In this document: one piece after another, positions 22,161-31,859 of the stretch | How the letters are laid out: every line of letters starts with the position of its first letter | Position numbering within the stretch: position 1 is the stretch's first letter | DNA from: Steinernema hermaphroditum | Taxonomy: Eukaryota > Nematoda > Chromadorea > Rhabditida > Steinernematidae | Direction: 5' to 3' | NCBI GenBank assembly: GCA_030435675.1 | Contig: CM059623.1 | Span: 1,638,012 to 1,702,011, forward strand | Length of the DNA stretch: 64,000 nt | Position numbers and translations under genes: made by a program | Notes under the pieces: generated by a model | Database searches by the model: none | What the model was told of the DNA's origin: nothing | Seen by the model: only the letters and a program-made list of their open reading frames with translations

Positions 22161-23192
22161 CTATACCAGTCGCACTGATTTGATTTGCGAAGATTCGCTG
22201 ACATAACTAGATTCAGTTGAAATTTCGATTCCTCGATGCTGATTGTTCGGGTGTTTTCTGAAGTACGTTTCTCCCCTATAGGCCTCCACACATTCTCCCG
22301 CCTTCTCCAAATGAAAATACAATTCTTCGAAATCTTTCGGCGTTTTGCTATCACTGGAGCAATAATATTCTACGGTTCGGACATAATTCGGAAAAGTCGT
22401 CAGAGTCAGCCAGTAGTCCAGAAGTTTGGGCAGGAAGGCTGAGCTGAGGGGAGCTTTGAGCAGAAGGAAGTTTGGCTTCTTCACAAACTCGAACAAATAC
22501 TGTTCCACTTCTTCGTCGAGCACCCTACTGAAGTAAATCGTGAGAGATTGTAGTTTAGGTTTCATGATCAAAGATTTAAAACTTTCTAGAATGACGTTCC
22601 CGCAAGCGGGTCCCTTTAGCTCGGAACGGTAGAACTTGTACAGAGATTTGCATTCGTCCAATATTAACTGAGTGATTGGGCGCTCCAATAACAGCTTCAG
22701 GGCACGATTAGAATTCTCGAATTCTTGTGCTGTCACCTTCATCATAGAAAAATCATCATCATCATAGAAACCACATTCAAATTCTAAGCATACTTTACCC
22801 ATGCATTCGTTTAATAAGCTCCAAACTTTTGAAGACTCGCGCTGTGGAGCAAATGATACATTCTCCAGCCTGTAGTTTCCCGGTGGTGGTGATTGGAAAG
22901 TGTGATCAACATGGCAGCCATTATCATCGATATGAAATTTTCTATAATGTCCGTCTTCATAGTCCGTCTCGAAAACGTCGTCCGATTTGACGATATCAGC
23001 CCAATTGCCTGTAAGTGTAGCAAAGCCAGCAAGGTCTCTTACAGGAGGCGCTTCGGTCTTGACCACATCGACGATGATGTCGGTCGAGAGATAGGCGAAG
23101 TCGTTCGGCAGACCGTCAAAGTCCATCCTCTCGAATCTTGTAAATGACTCAAATGGCTCATCGCCACTTTTTATAGATGTGTGGGAAGACAA
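22161..23192 (-). CDS. F-box-like nematode family protein
   Basis: A single-exon 343-codon reading. The more likely start is the Met at 23126, giving a 321-residue protein that opens MDFDGLPNDFAYLSTDIIVD, an F-box-like opening (MDxLP.dF, then a hydrophobic helix pair and a Trp near residue 43, GNWADI). The middle is helix-rich with leucine repeats (KLLLERPITQLILDECKSLY; KPKLQSLTIYFSRVLDEEVE). The end (DYWLTL ... HPNNQHRGIEI) parallels the end of the protein at 50.3 kb. Such nematode proteins are thought to be substrate adaptors of SCF ubiquitin ligases and belong to fast-expanding families; that role is inferred. No signal peptide or membrane segment is seen. The family name is not certain. 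Confidence 0.7.
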   Translation of the reverse strand: MSSHTSIKSGDEPFESFTRFERMDFDGLPNDFAYLSTDIIVDVVKTEAPPVRDLAGFATLTGNWADIVKSDDVFETDYEDGHYRKFHIDDNGCHVDHTFQSPPPGNYRLENVSFAPQRESSKVWSLLNECMGKVCLEFECGFYDDDDFSMMKVTAQEFENSNRALKLLLERPITQLILDECKSLYKFYRSELKGPACGNVILESFKSLIMKPKLQSLTIYFSRVLDEEVEQYLFEFVKKPNFLLLKAPLSSAFLPKLLDYWLTLTTFPNYVRTVEYYCSSDSKTPKDFEELYFHLEKAGECVEAYRGETYFRKHPNNQHRGIEISTESSYVSESSQIKSVRLV

Positions 23193-23589
23193 TAGCGATA
23201 CTTTGTGGTGTTATTCGCACTTCAATAGTGATGCTGTAAATGTGCTATTTGATACCCTAACCATTTCAAATTGCTCCGTTCTGCGATGGCCGAATAAGTA
23301 GAAAGCAGTAAATCGAGCAGGAAATTACACGATAAATCCGACAAGGTGATGGAAATTCAGCTAACCTGAAAACCGTTATAACTCCGTGAGCAGAACAAGA
23401 AAATGCGCCGCAAACCGATGGATACGCTGCTCTGACGATCGGCGAACACTTCCGTCAAAGCGGAAATTTTAAAACGGGTGTTGTGTTCAAGGAAATCCTT
23501 TTGTAACGAACTCGATCATGTCCCTGATTGCGGTCCTGCCACGAATTCAAGCGGCAACATTCGCCGATAATAGTTAAATCGAACATGAA

Positions 23590-24130
23590 CATCTTAAGGA
23601 GTCTCACTCGTGTCGCGGTGGCGAGCGGTCGGTCCCTCCGGTCGCTCTCTGAGCGTCGGGTTGGTCAGACAGCAAACCCTGTGGCAGTTGTGAGTGTTCC
23701 GGCTTCCAGAGGGAATTGGGACACCCGGAAGCCGTAGTCCCACCACCGCTGACAACAAGATGTCCGACGCCAGAAATCCGACGCCCGACGCTGCGTGAGA
23801 TGTCATCCCGAAGGTCACCGATGCTCTGAGGACACCAATACTGAGGAAGACGCAACCCCCGAACCACGGACTCATCTCTCCGTAGCAGATGCGAGCTCAG
23901 AAGCCTCCTCTGACGCAGAAGCCTCCTCAAACGCCCCGAGAAGAAGAAGTTCGGCCGCCATTTCCGGAGTTTCGCCAATTCCCAGATGCCCCGTGAAGCG
24001 CGCCGTCTCCCACCGGTTCGACGTCAACGCCGTGCCAGGAATGAAGCCGTCTACAAGTGATATCCTCTGTTGTCTATTTTCGGTGTCATGCAAGGCGTAA
24101 CGCCTTTGATTCATGAAGTAAAATCGTGAA
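23590..24130 (+). repeat. R1 repeat, longest copy
   Basis: The 5' part (CGGTCGGTCCCTCCGGTCGC, CCGGCTTCCAGAGGGAATTG) is followed by the shared core ACAAGATGTCCGACGCCAGA, GTCATCCCGAAGGTCACCGA, AGATGCCCCGTGAAGCG and GCCTTTGATTCATGAAG. A plus-strand frame from 23795 stays open for 101 codons and holds an Ala/Ser/Glu low-complexity segment, then IPRCPVKRAVSHRFDVNAV. The minus frame is also open, so coding status cannot be decided. It is best described as a GC-rich, gene-derived repeat. Confidence 0.55.
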
Positions 24131-24521
24131 CATCTTAAAAATTTTTTAGCAAACGAAACAAATCGAACTGCACCCTAAAAGTGCCGTTCAGTGGTCGTTT
24201 CAAAAATTTATATTGTGTGGCGCTTGTGATAAACATTCCCTAATTTCAAGGTGCTTTGTGTCAGATCCAGACAGATTGATGTACTTCTGAGGTCAGCTAA
24301 TTCCAACCATAAAGGGTGACACAGAAGTTTAGAAACCGTTTTGTTTTGTAAATTTTCTCTAGATCTGTGCAGTTGTCATGTTCCGCATTTACTTCTGCAG
24401 TGAGTACTGTACATTTGTTTCTGTATTCTGCAGAAATTATCCATTAGTATAGAGAGAAAATCACAAACAGTTACAAACCGTGCTATTTAAACATTTCGGG
24501 ATTGGTATATATCGGTAAATA

Positions 24522-25249
24522 TTGGGTTGGTGCATTGAAAATGTCAGTGACATGAACGTGACATAATTTCGCAGTATTTACTCACAGGGAACAACTGATG
24601 GGCGCATTGTGGAGTACAGTGAACTATAACCCTACATTATGATTTTCCCCTTGTCCATTGCATTCTTCCTGATCATGGAGAAGTATCCCAGTATGACGGT
24701 CCTTAATCTGGTACCTCACAATTGCGAAATACGAAGTGATGTACGGGATTCCTATGGTTTTAATTGTGTAATGGACGTTGATTGCTGCCAATCACGTACA
24801 CCGTTATGTCTTACCTTCCGAATACACCTATCGTTGTGTTTGTCATATATCACAACATGAGCTAATCTCAAAAAGACGGCCTTCTCGGATCACCATGTTC
24901 CGTTAACTCTAACGTTTCCAATTGGTTAAGTACTATAACAGACAATGGGGATATGCATCAGGTAGCTGTCGCTCATAGCTCTTAGCTCTATCTTACTCTC
25001 ACCTGTGCTCATCCATAAGTGACGATATCAAAAGAAACTATCCAAAATAAGGTTAAGAGGTCGAAAATCGGAACAAAAAGGTTTTTCAATTTTTAACCCC
25101 GCGTATTCTACAAACGAGGAATCCGGATGTTGCCTATAAAGTGGACTGAAGTTGTACATAAGAACGATGAATACTTTGTCTGAAATCTTTGTGTTTTGTT
25201 TCTGTAAATAATCACAAAATGATCTGACATTTTCAATGCACCAACCCAA
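24522..25249. mobile_element. Non-autonomous mariner-like element 1
   Basis: The 728-bp element has perfect 26-bp terminal inverted repeats (TTGGGTTGGTGCATTGAAAA, continuing TGTCAG) and is flanked by TA on both sides (24520-24521, 25250-25251), the Tc1/mariner target-site duplication. The TIR resembles classical mariner ends (TTGGGTTGGTGC...). No transposase reading frame is present. Internal blocks are shared with the element at 32008-32704. Confidence 0.85.
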
Positions 25250-25251
25250 TA

Positions 25252-26490
25252 ACTCGTTTTCGCTTTCACACGTCACCCAAGGAAGCAGTTATTTTTGCGC
25301 AAGGTTCATCTACTCATACCTACCGTTTCTCATCGAACTCATCCGTACCGGCACATTTCATTTTCAACAATTCCCTTGGAGGATCTTTCCCACTTATATG
25401 CTTTCCATGCCACTGTGCTCACTGTCTTCCATTGCCGTCGTTTTCGGCTCGTCCAGCTTTTAGTGAACTTATTTGCATGGAAAAGTCGCACAGCGTCGAC
25501 AACAAGAAGTCGCTTTGCAAACATAGTCCGATAATATTACGTCATACATCGTTCATTATTTGACGTCACTGGCGCTCATTCGTTCCTCTATGAGTTGTAA
25601 TTAACAGCCTAGCCAGTTCTGCTGCCTAGAAAAGCTGTCTCTCATGTCGATGTCCATTTGCTTTACAATTTCGCGATTTACACCTCACAGTTTGAAGCAG
25701 GACTAATGTTAGTCTCAATTGCTTGTCCAAAGTGACCTTGGCTTCCAATGCACTCCACTCCAAAGACATGCGGAATGATGGAACACGACGTATGCACTGT
25801 CAGAAGTTTGTTGTGGTTGTCGCGTCTATGATTAAAGAAAGATGTTGCAACTTCCGGGTTCGCGTTAAAATTTTCCACATGGTAGAAGTGACTGTCTTAT
25901 TTATGGAACAACATGCGTGGAACACTTGATCGATTATCAAAAATCGATCTAATGACCTCTTCTAAAGGCTAAACGCACTTAATCATGTGGTAATCATGTC
26001 GTCGCAAAACGCAGAAATCCTTTTATCGTTATGAATGCAGATGCTGTTTTTCCACAGGCACTCCCCAATTCAATGCGCGTGGGGTTCAGAGCTTTCGTTG
26101 CATCTTCTTGTCAGAGAGCTGCAATCCCACCCTACCACCGCCCGCCAATCGAAAAATCAATCCACTGTCCAATGGTCGCCATAACCAGGTTTTCAAAGTG
26201 CAACACAATCATCTGATGCTCTTTTCGTAGTCAACGCCCTGAATCCAAACAAAAATCATTTACCCTGTTGCGTTTTCAGTGCTGTTGCATAACGAAAAAC
26301 TGCTCGTAGACGCAAACAGGAAGTGTTATGGCATATCCTGAGAAACAGAGTTCAACAATATTGCGTCAGTATTCTCACAACAGTCATAATTACGTGGTCA
26401 GGGGATTCTCATTCCCATGTAAGTTGAATAGCCGATCCGAGATGTATTAAACAAAGAACAAGGTAGTAATGTTATTGTTCCCGGTTCAGA
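25252..26490. other. Intergenic
   Basis: No supported gene. Overlapping short readings at 25236-25534 and 25678-25929 occur on both strands and lack motifs. Confidence 0.3.
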
Positions 26491-26491
26491 T

Positions 26492-26650
26492 ATCCCCTAT
26501 ATATAAACGGAGAACCGACGAGTCCGTTGGTCTGTCTGTGTGTTTTTTCCGTGCGCACGAAGAAAACCCCCACACAAATTAAGGACCCCGAGGGGAACCG
26601 AACACGACACCGCCCTCTTACAAACGGAGAACGTTCGCAATGAGCCACAC
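26492..26650 (-). mobile_element. tRNA-derived SINE copy, minus orientation
   Basis: Read on the minus strand: head GTGTGGCTCATTGCGAACGT, then TTTGTAAGAGGGCGGTG, a B box GTGTTCGGTTCCCC and GGGGTCCTTAATTTGTG. The body contains CGTGCGCACGG-like sequence. The tail has GACCAACGGACTCGTCGGTT and ends in TATATATAGGGGATA. The order A box - anticodon-like region - B box is that of an RNA polymerase III promoter. The copy at 34.05 kb is about 85-90% similar by eye. Confidence 0.75.
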
Positions 26651-26860
26651 AGAGAGCTAAGTTTGTAGCGCTCTACTTCTACTACGTCTCTGGCGATGCT
26701 AGGCTCTGAATTTTTTTGCAGTTTTTGAGTGATTTTTTGCCTATTTTGTAATTAGCAGAGTTGTCAGTTCGAGTTTCCTAAAACTTTACAGTTTTTTCGC
26801 CCACGCTAGCCATTTACATGAGCGCCAATCTTGCCGCCCGCAGGGCGGCAAGATTGGCGT
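26651..26860. repeat. Upstream half of composite SINE repeat with hairpin
   Basis: This 210-bp segment is shared with 34224-34425: TCTGGCGATGCTAGGCT, TTTTGAGTGATTTTT, TTTTTTCGCCCAC and TTTACATGAGCGCCAATC. It ends in a perfect inverted repeat at 26823-26859 (CGCCAATCTTGCCGCCC, spacer GCA, then the reverse complement). Confidence 0.75.
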
Positions 26861-26894
26861 TGCCTGTTTGGTGGTGGCGGTATGTGACATTAAG

Positions 26895-27485
26895 ATATTG
26901 AATGACTGGTATGGAAGTCTGGTAGACGGTATTCCATACGATGCGTTTTAGAAGGCAGTAATAATTTTTGATGCTGTTCAGTTTATCAACTCACCAAATG
27001 GTTGCGATTTTTGCTATCCACCGTATTCGACTACTTTTATGTCTAATTTCCTGTTTTTATAGTTTGTAGAGTGACATAAAGAGTGGACAAAAATAGACGA
27101 GAAAGACGTAAATAGCTGAGTAAGCCCAATCCTGGCCAAGTGTCAGACGTCGATCGAATTCAAAATTTGGGGGTATATATCAAATGATTCTGCATCTTTC
27201 GTTGAGTTAGTGTATTCGGTTAACTGTTTGACTGCAAAGCACGAGGTCACGGGTTCGATCCCCTAGTGCCTAAAAATGACTATTCGTTAAGTCGCTGGAT
27301 AGCTCAGATATGTGCGGTTTTCCAAACGATAGGCTTTCGAAAGTAATGATAATTTTCATGGATTTCAGTTTATCAACTCCCCTAATGGTTCCAATTTTTG
27401 CTATCCTCCGTATTCGACTCATTTTTTGTCTATTTGTAGAGTTTACGTAGTAACAAAAATAAACGGTAAAGACGTAAATAGAACC
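26895..27485 (+). repeat. Direct repeat pair around a tRNA-like sequence
   Basis: Blocks at 26975-27118 and 27362-27482 share TCAGTTTATCAACTC, AATGGTT, CGTATTCGACT and AAGACGTAAATAG in order, with a period near 380 bp. The tRNA-Cys-like sequence lies between them. Confidence 0.6.
27200..27273 (+). pseudogene. tRNA-Cys-like pseudogene
   Basis: It holds an A-box-like TAGTGTATTCGG, the anticodon region TTTGACTGCAAAG (GCA in a Cys-type loop) and a perfect B box GGGTTCGATCCCC. The anticodon stem 3' side and the acceptor stem do not pair, so it is not a functional tRNA. It may be a retroposed tRNA or the head of another SINE. Confidence 0.5.
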
Positions 27486-28060
27486 CACGGTTAAGCGCTC
27501 CTTACAAGGGAACCTTGGAGGCGTTTGACCCTTCTCTACGTTCCCCGGCTGGTTGCGCTAGCAACAGAGTCAATAATGTTTTGTTCGGAAACGTCGATAG
27601 AACTTTCCGAATGGATATGGAATGGATTGTGCGTCACTCTAATTACAAATTCCACCAAACTCGTGATGCACCTGGTTCTGTTCTTCGAAAAACGTTCTGT
27701 TCGGAAAACAGTCGGCTGCTCCCATTGTTGTCCATTAGTCACCTCATCATGTTGTAAGAAAAACGCTGATTTCAGAGAACCGGCTTCGAGGTAAACATCT
27801 AATTACTCAAAATAGAATGCTCAATCAACAGATCACAATATTCTGTTGTTGCAGGTGCTGTTATTTCTCGTATCAAAGGATTGTGCCTTGCGAGACGTCT
27901 CATATATGTACAAGAAAGACAAGACCTGTTTCTGTGATTATGAGTCTCGGTTAAATCTAAGATTTGGCTATCTTAAAAGAATGATTTTTGAAGACTCTAT
28001 AACTGATACTGAATTCAAAACGGTAGAGCTGGCCAGTTGTTTATTTTTGTAAATCATCTG

Positions 28061-29725
28061 AACTCTTTGGCACATTTTTGCAATTTATTGAGGTTGCTAA
28101 ATCTAGTCATCGTGGTGGAAAATTCAGGTCGAAGTTCTGAGCTGGCATGGGCTTGTACAGTGCATATCTTGAGGCAGGGCATATTGGAAGAAATGAAGCA
28201 CAGAAGGGGCATACAATGAGGCGTGAAGCAGAAAAATTTCTTCGCCATTTTTCTTTCCTGGGTTGTCAAGGTTGTCAATGAAAGTACTTCTTTTTTTTTG
28301 CCTCAACTCAACAATAGGTGAACATAAAATTCATTTCTTTAAGCATTCCTTGAAAACCAAAATTTTAAACTATGATCAAACTTTTTCCAAATGCTATCAC
28401 ATTTTTGGAATTACCTGTAGATCATGAGTTTTGATTGGTATGTCGTGGCGAGAGCTATTTATGGACACTATGATCTTCTTCGTATTTTTGCTCTTTTTTT
28501 TGATAACATCCAGGTGATTGATCTTGAAATGATGTGGAAAGATCTGGTTAGAATGGTTACACCACAATACCAGAGTTAATAGTAGGTCCCGCCACGACAG
28601 GCTTCATCGTATCGACGCATGGTATCGTGTTTGAAAACTGTGACTGCTCTGTGTTAGTGCACACTTCAGAGTAATAAAAAGCCTCCTTTAGTTTGGAAAG
28701 TGCGACCATTTTTCGTTCCATATGCATTTTTGAAATCATTTATTTTTAACTGAGGTTACTAACCTAGTCATCGTGGTAATTCAGGTCGAAGTTCTACAAC
28801 ATTGGCTGAGGTGCGTGCACAGGGCATATCATGAGGCAGCAATGGTGGAAGAAATAAAGCACATAGGATAACGCGTGGATCAGAAAAATTTCTTTGCTCA
28901 CAATCCGTCAAATTCCAAAAATTCCATTTTTGCCACTTGCTTCCTGGTCTGTAAAGGTTATCATTTAGTATGCTTCTTTCTGGCTTCAACACAGCAATAA
29001 ACTTAAGATTCACTCCTTAAATATTCTTTTAGGATCGAAATTTGAAGCTGTGAGAATTTTAGTTTTCTTTGATACATAACCGAGAGGTTGCACATAGAGT
29101 CACAGTTTGCATAAATATTGGAAGTCAATCAACTTTTCAATTTATCTTGATTTTCCGGGTTTTTTGTACTAGTTCTGCTGTTTTATTCGTGTTACTCGCC
29201 CTTTCTTGATCTAGAATTTTTGGACGCTGTCATCGCCGATTGATAGCGTGGAATGTCGATTCTGGAGATCGAAAAGTTAATGAAATTCCAATTCTTCAAA
29301 TCTAGCGCGCTGCAAAACGGTTCCAAGAGACAGGTGGGATCCAGATTCGCCAAATGACTGAAAGACCGAGAACAGTTCAAAAAGCAAGGACCACAGAAGC
29401 CATCCTGAACAAGATCAAGTTGACTCGGGCCATATCCATGAGAAAATGGGCCAAAGAGCAAAGAGGAATGATTAAAGGATCGGACAGTAAACTTGTGAAA
29501 AAAAAAGATCTGGGTCTCTACCCCTACAAGTTGGCGCACGGACAGTTCCTCGATGTTCGAAGGAAGGCCTGTTTGGCTTCAACTCGACATTAGTATGAGC
29601 TTTTACTTAGCATAAAATTCACCCTTTAAGCATTCTTTCAAAACCAAAATTTTAAACTGTAATCAGAGGAATTTTTGTTATCTTTGATACATCTTTGAGC
29701 AGTCACACTTTGTTTAACCACGCGG
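28061..29725 (+). repeat. Three diverged copies of a 700-bp unit
   Basis: Copies at 28061-28400, 28755-29110 and (3' part only) 29575-29720 share CTAGTCATCGTGG, TTCAGGTCGAAGTTCT, GCATAT(C)-TGAGGCAG, CAGAAAAATTTCTT, TAAAATTCA(C/T)-TTTAAGCATTC and TTTGATACAT. Copy 3 begins right after the decayed transposon at 29.15-29.59 kb. Confidence 0.6.
29150..29595 (+). pseudogene. Decayed maT/mariner-type transposase fragment
   Basis: The plus-strand reading from 29354 resembles the DNA-binding half of the transposase in the element at 56.03-57.36 kb: RPRTVQKARTTEAI, ISMRKWAKEQ and DLGLYPYKLAHGQFLDVR line up with the same stretches there. The upstream GTTTTATTCGTGTT and TTTCTTGATCTAGAA blocks are also shared. 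The catalytic half and recognisable TIRs are missing, so this is a relic. Confidence 0.65.
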
Positions 29726-31655
29726 CAAGGAAGTGATCCACCCTTGACCATGTTTTCCAATTCCATACCGTAGCCACGAAAAAAACAATACCGCTCATTA
29801 TCTTCTCGTCTGCTTCACACGACCATTTGTGCGAAAATAATTCCTAACTTCCATTGTTTTCCTCGAGACGTTTGATCACTTGCCACCCTAACAGCGGCAG
29901 ATACTCAGAACCTTGCACAGGCGAGAATAACAAGTGAGTCAGATTTCTGGTTTTTCTAGCGATCCTCTGCGACTTCAAAACAAACGGATTTCACGGAAAA
30001 GAAGGCGAGCATGTATCTAATTGCGAAAGAGGAGCGCTAAGGAGTCGGGTATAAGTATACGATAGGCCCAGTGCCCATATGGGATTGGTCATGCGTTTAT
30101 TCGCTAGATTCTAAGTGGTATAAGAAGTGCTGGAAAACGTGGTATGCGTTACACTTGAGTCATGATCCTAAGAGTTTGTATGTGAACATGTTTTTGTGTC
30201 CGCATGGGAGCGATAAACGAAAGAAACCGACTGGTCGGACGATTTGAATTTCCGAATACCTTTCTAGACTTTTGATAGACTTCTGTCTAAGGTGCCCTTT
30301 TTGGAACGCCCTGTATTTTAACGCCCTGTAGATTTTTTAATACATTCAGTCCGAACCAAGCGCGACATATTTCGAATGGGACGCTTTCGCAATGAGGCAC
30401 GCAGAATTTCAGAGGGACTCGATTCACAGACAGTATAGCTCCGAAGCCTTAAAGTTTTCGATTTGTTTGCAGGGTTATGACCGAATTTAATGCATTTTGT
30501 TAACACCATTGTTGCCGCCGACAGGGCTATGATCGAACATTAATGCCTCAACAACCAACGTTCCCACATTGTGACTTATCCGATTTTATATGCGCGCTCC
30601 ACATTATCCTGTTTATTAGTTTATTGTTTTGTTTACTCGAACTCACATGTCCGTCTATACCTTGGTCTTTTCCTCCCAAAAGCGTCAGACAAAAGTCACG
30701 TAAACTGTGACGAAACCACACACTTCCTTTTAGTGGATTATCGGTGTTATCCCCATTGCCACGACACAATCGTCTACAAATATAAAGTGGCTTAGTTCCG
30801 AGCTCCACGCCATTCAGTCGCTTTCCTTAATGAAGCTATGAGCTTTTCATTTTTGGATTCGAGTGACGATTTTTTGATGTAACATTGAAACTGGTTATTA
30901 TGTGTGATGTTATGTTGTCTGATGTTTGAATGACCTCTGATGTAATTCTGACAACTGTGACTCATGTCCAATACGGAAAAGGTGAGGAGTAGAGGATGAG
31001 ATTACGGTTGAGTATAAAGCGCTGCAAGCAGGAGCTGGTGACGTAGACGTTCATTCATGGAAGCTTTAAGTTTTATGTGGCAAATACACTCAGCGCGACA
31101 CACTAAAACCCTATTAAAGTCTGCGCGACTAGCTGGGTGACACGTTGTTTCACGTCACTCAGCCTTCTCAGCGACACAGATCTTGCTGCATAGTCACATA
31201 CATGTAGCTCTTCGTGACCGGTCTATTGGCGATATTTTTGAGCAGTTATTGTCTTTTCGTATGCTTTTTGTCGAGGGCACAAGGGGTTACATGACGAGTC
31301 TGTATTGGTGTATACGCTTAAAGATATACAAACAGACATCACCACTTCTTATAAAGGGTTTGGGGAATATTCTATTCTTTCTTAGTTTCTTATTTTTGGA
31401 AGTAGGAAGATTTTTGTCTAAACTTCTAGTCTGATCTGTCCATGCCTTTTCCCATTCTCCCGCTTTGGCGCATAAGTATACGCTGGGGCGTATACGCTAA
31501 AAGACACACAAACACACATCATCATTTCTCATCAAATGTTTGGACAAACTATCTAGAATTGTGCAGATTTTTGTTGGTTGATCTTTCCAACGCGCTTTTT
31601 CATTTTTTCTCGTTTTCGCGTTTAGCATGTTTAATTCGAAGTGAAGACTGGCGCT
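29726..31655. other. Intergenic
   Basis: No supported gene. A diverged direct repeat occurs at 31298-31350 and 31475-31525 (GTATACGCT(T)AAAGA, ACACAAACA(C/G)ACATCA). AACGCCCTGTA appears twice near 30305-30330. Confidence 0.35.
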
Positions 31656-31661
31656 TTTCAG

Positions 31662-31859
31662 AACAGATCGATGAACTCATGATGAAGCTGAATTGCGACT
31701 ACAACAAAGTACAAATTTACCAGGAATACGTTGAAGATGTCAACAACTTGGTGAGAAACATCTGGCTGGTGTTATATCCGCACAAGGGATGTACAGAAAC
31801 GAACACCTTCAAAGTGGAAAACGAAATTTCAAACATCTCTGATCGGAACCGTCATGCAG
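31662..31859 (+). CDS. Isolated exon, possible nucleotidyltransferase N-terminus
   Basis: A segment bounded by GCGCTTTTCAG and by CATGCAG|GTTTTTAC. The reading is strongly protein-like and polar-helical (QIDELMMKLNCDYNKVQIYQ, then VEDVNNLVRNIWLVLYPHKG). The helix ending in W..lyP before a Cys/Gly turn is reminiscent of the region before the catalytic GS motif in non-canonical poly(A) polymerases. No GS or DxD motif is present, so this is only a suggestion. No neighbouring exon was found; the exon is followed by repeats and may be orphaned. Confidence 0.35.

Noticed and set aside
27200..27273. Functional tRNA-Cys
   Set aside because: The B box is perfect, but the acceptor stem and one side of the anticodon stem do not pair.
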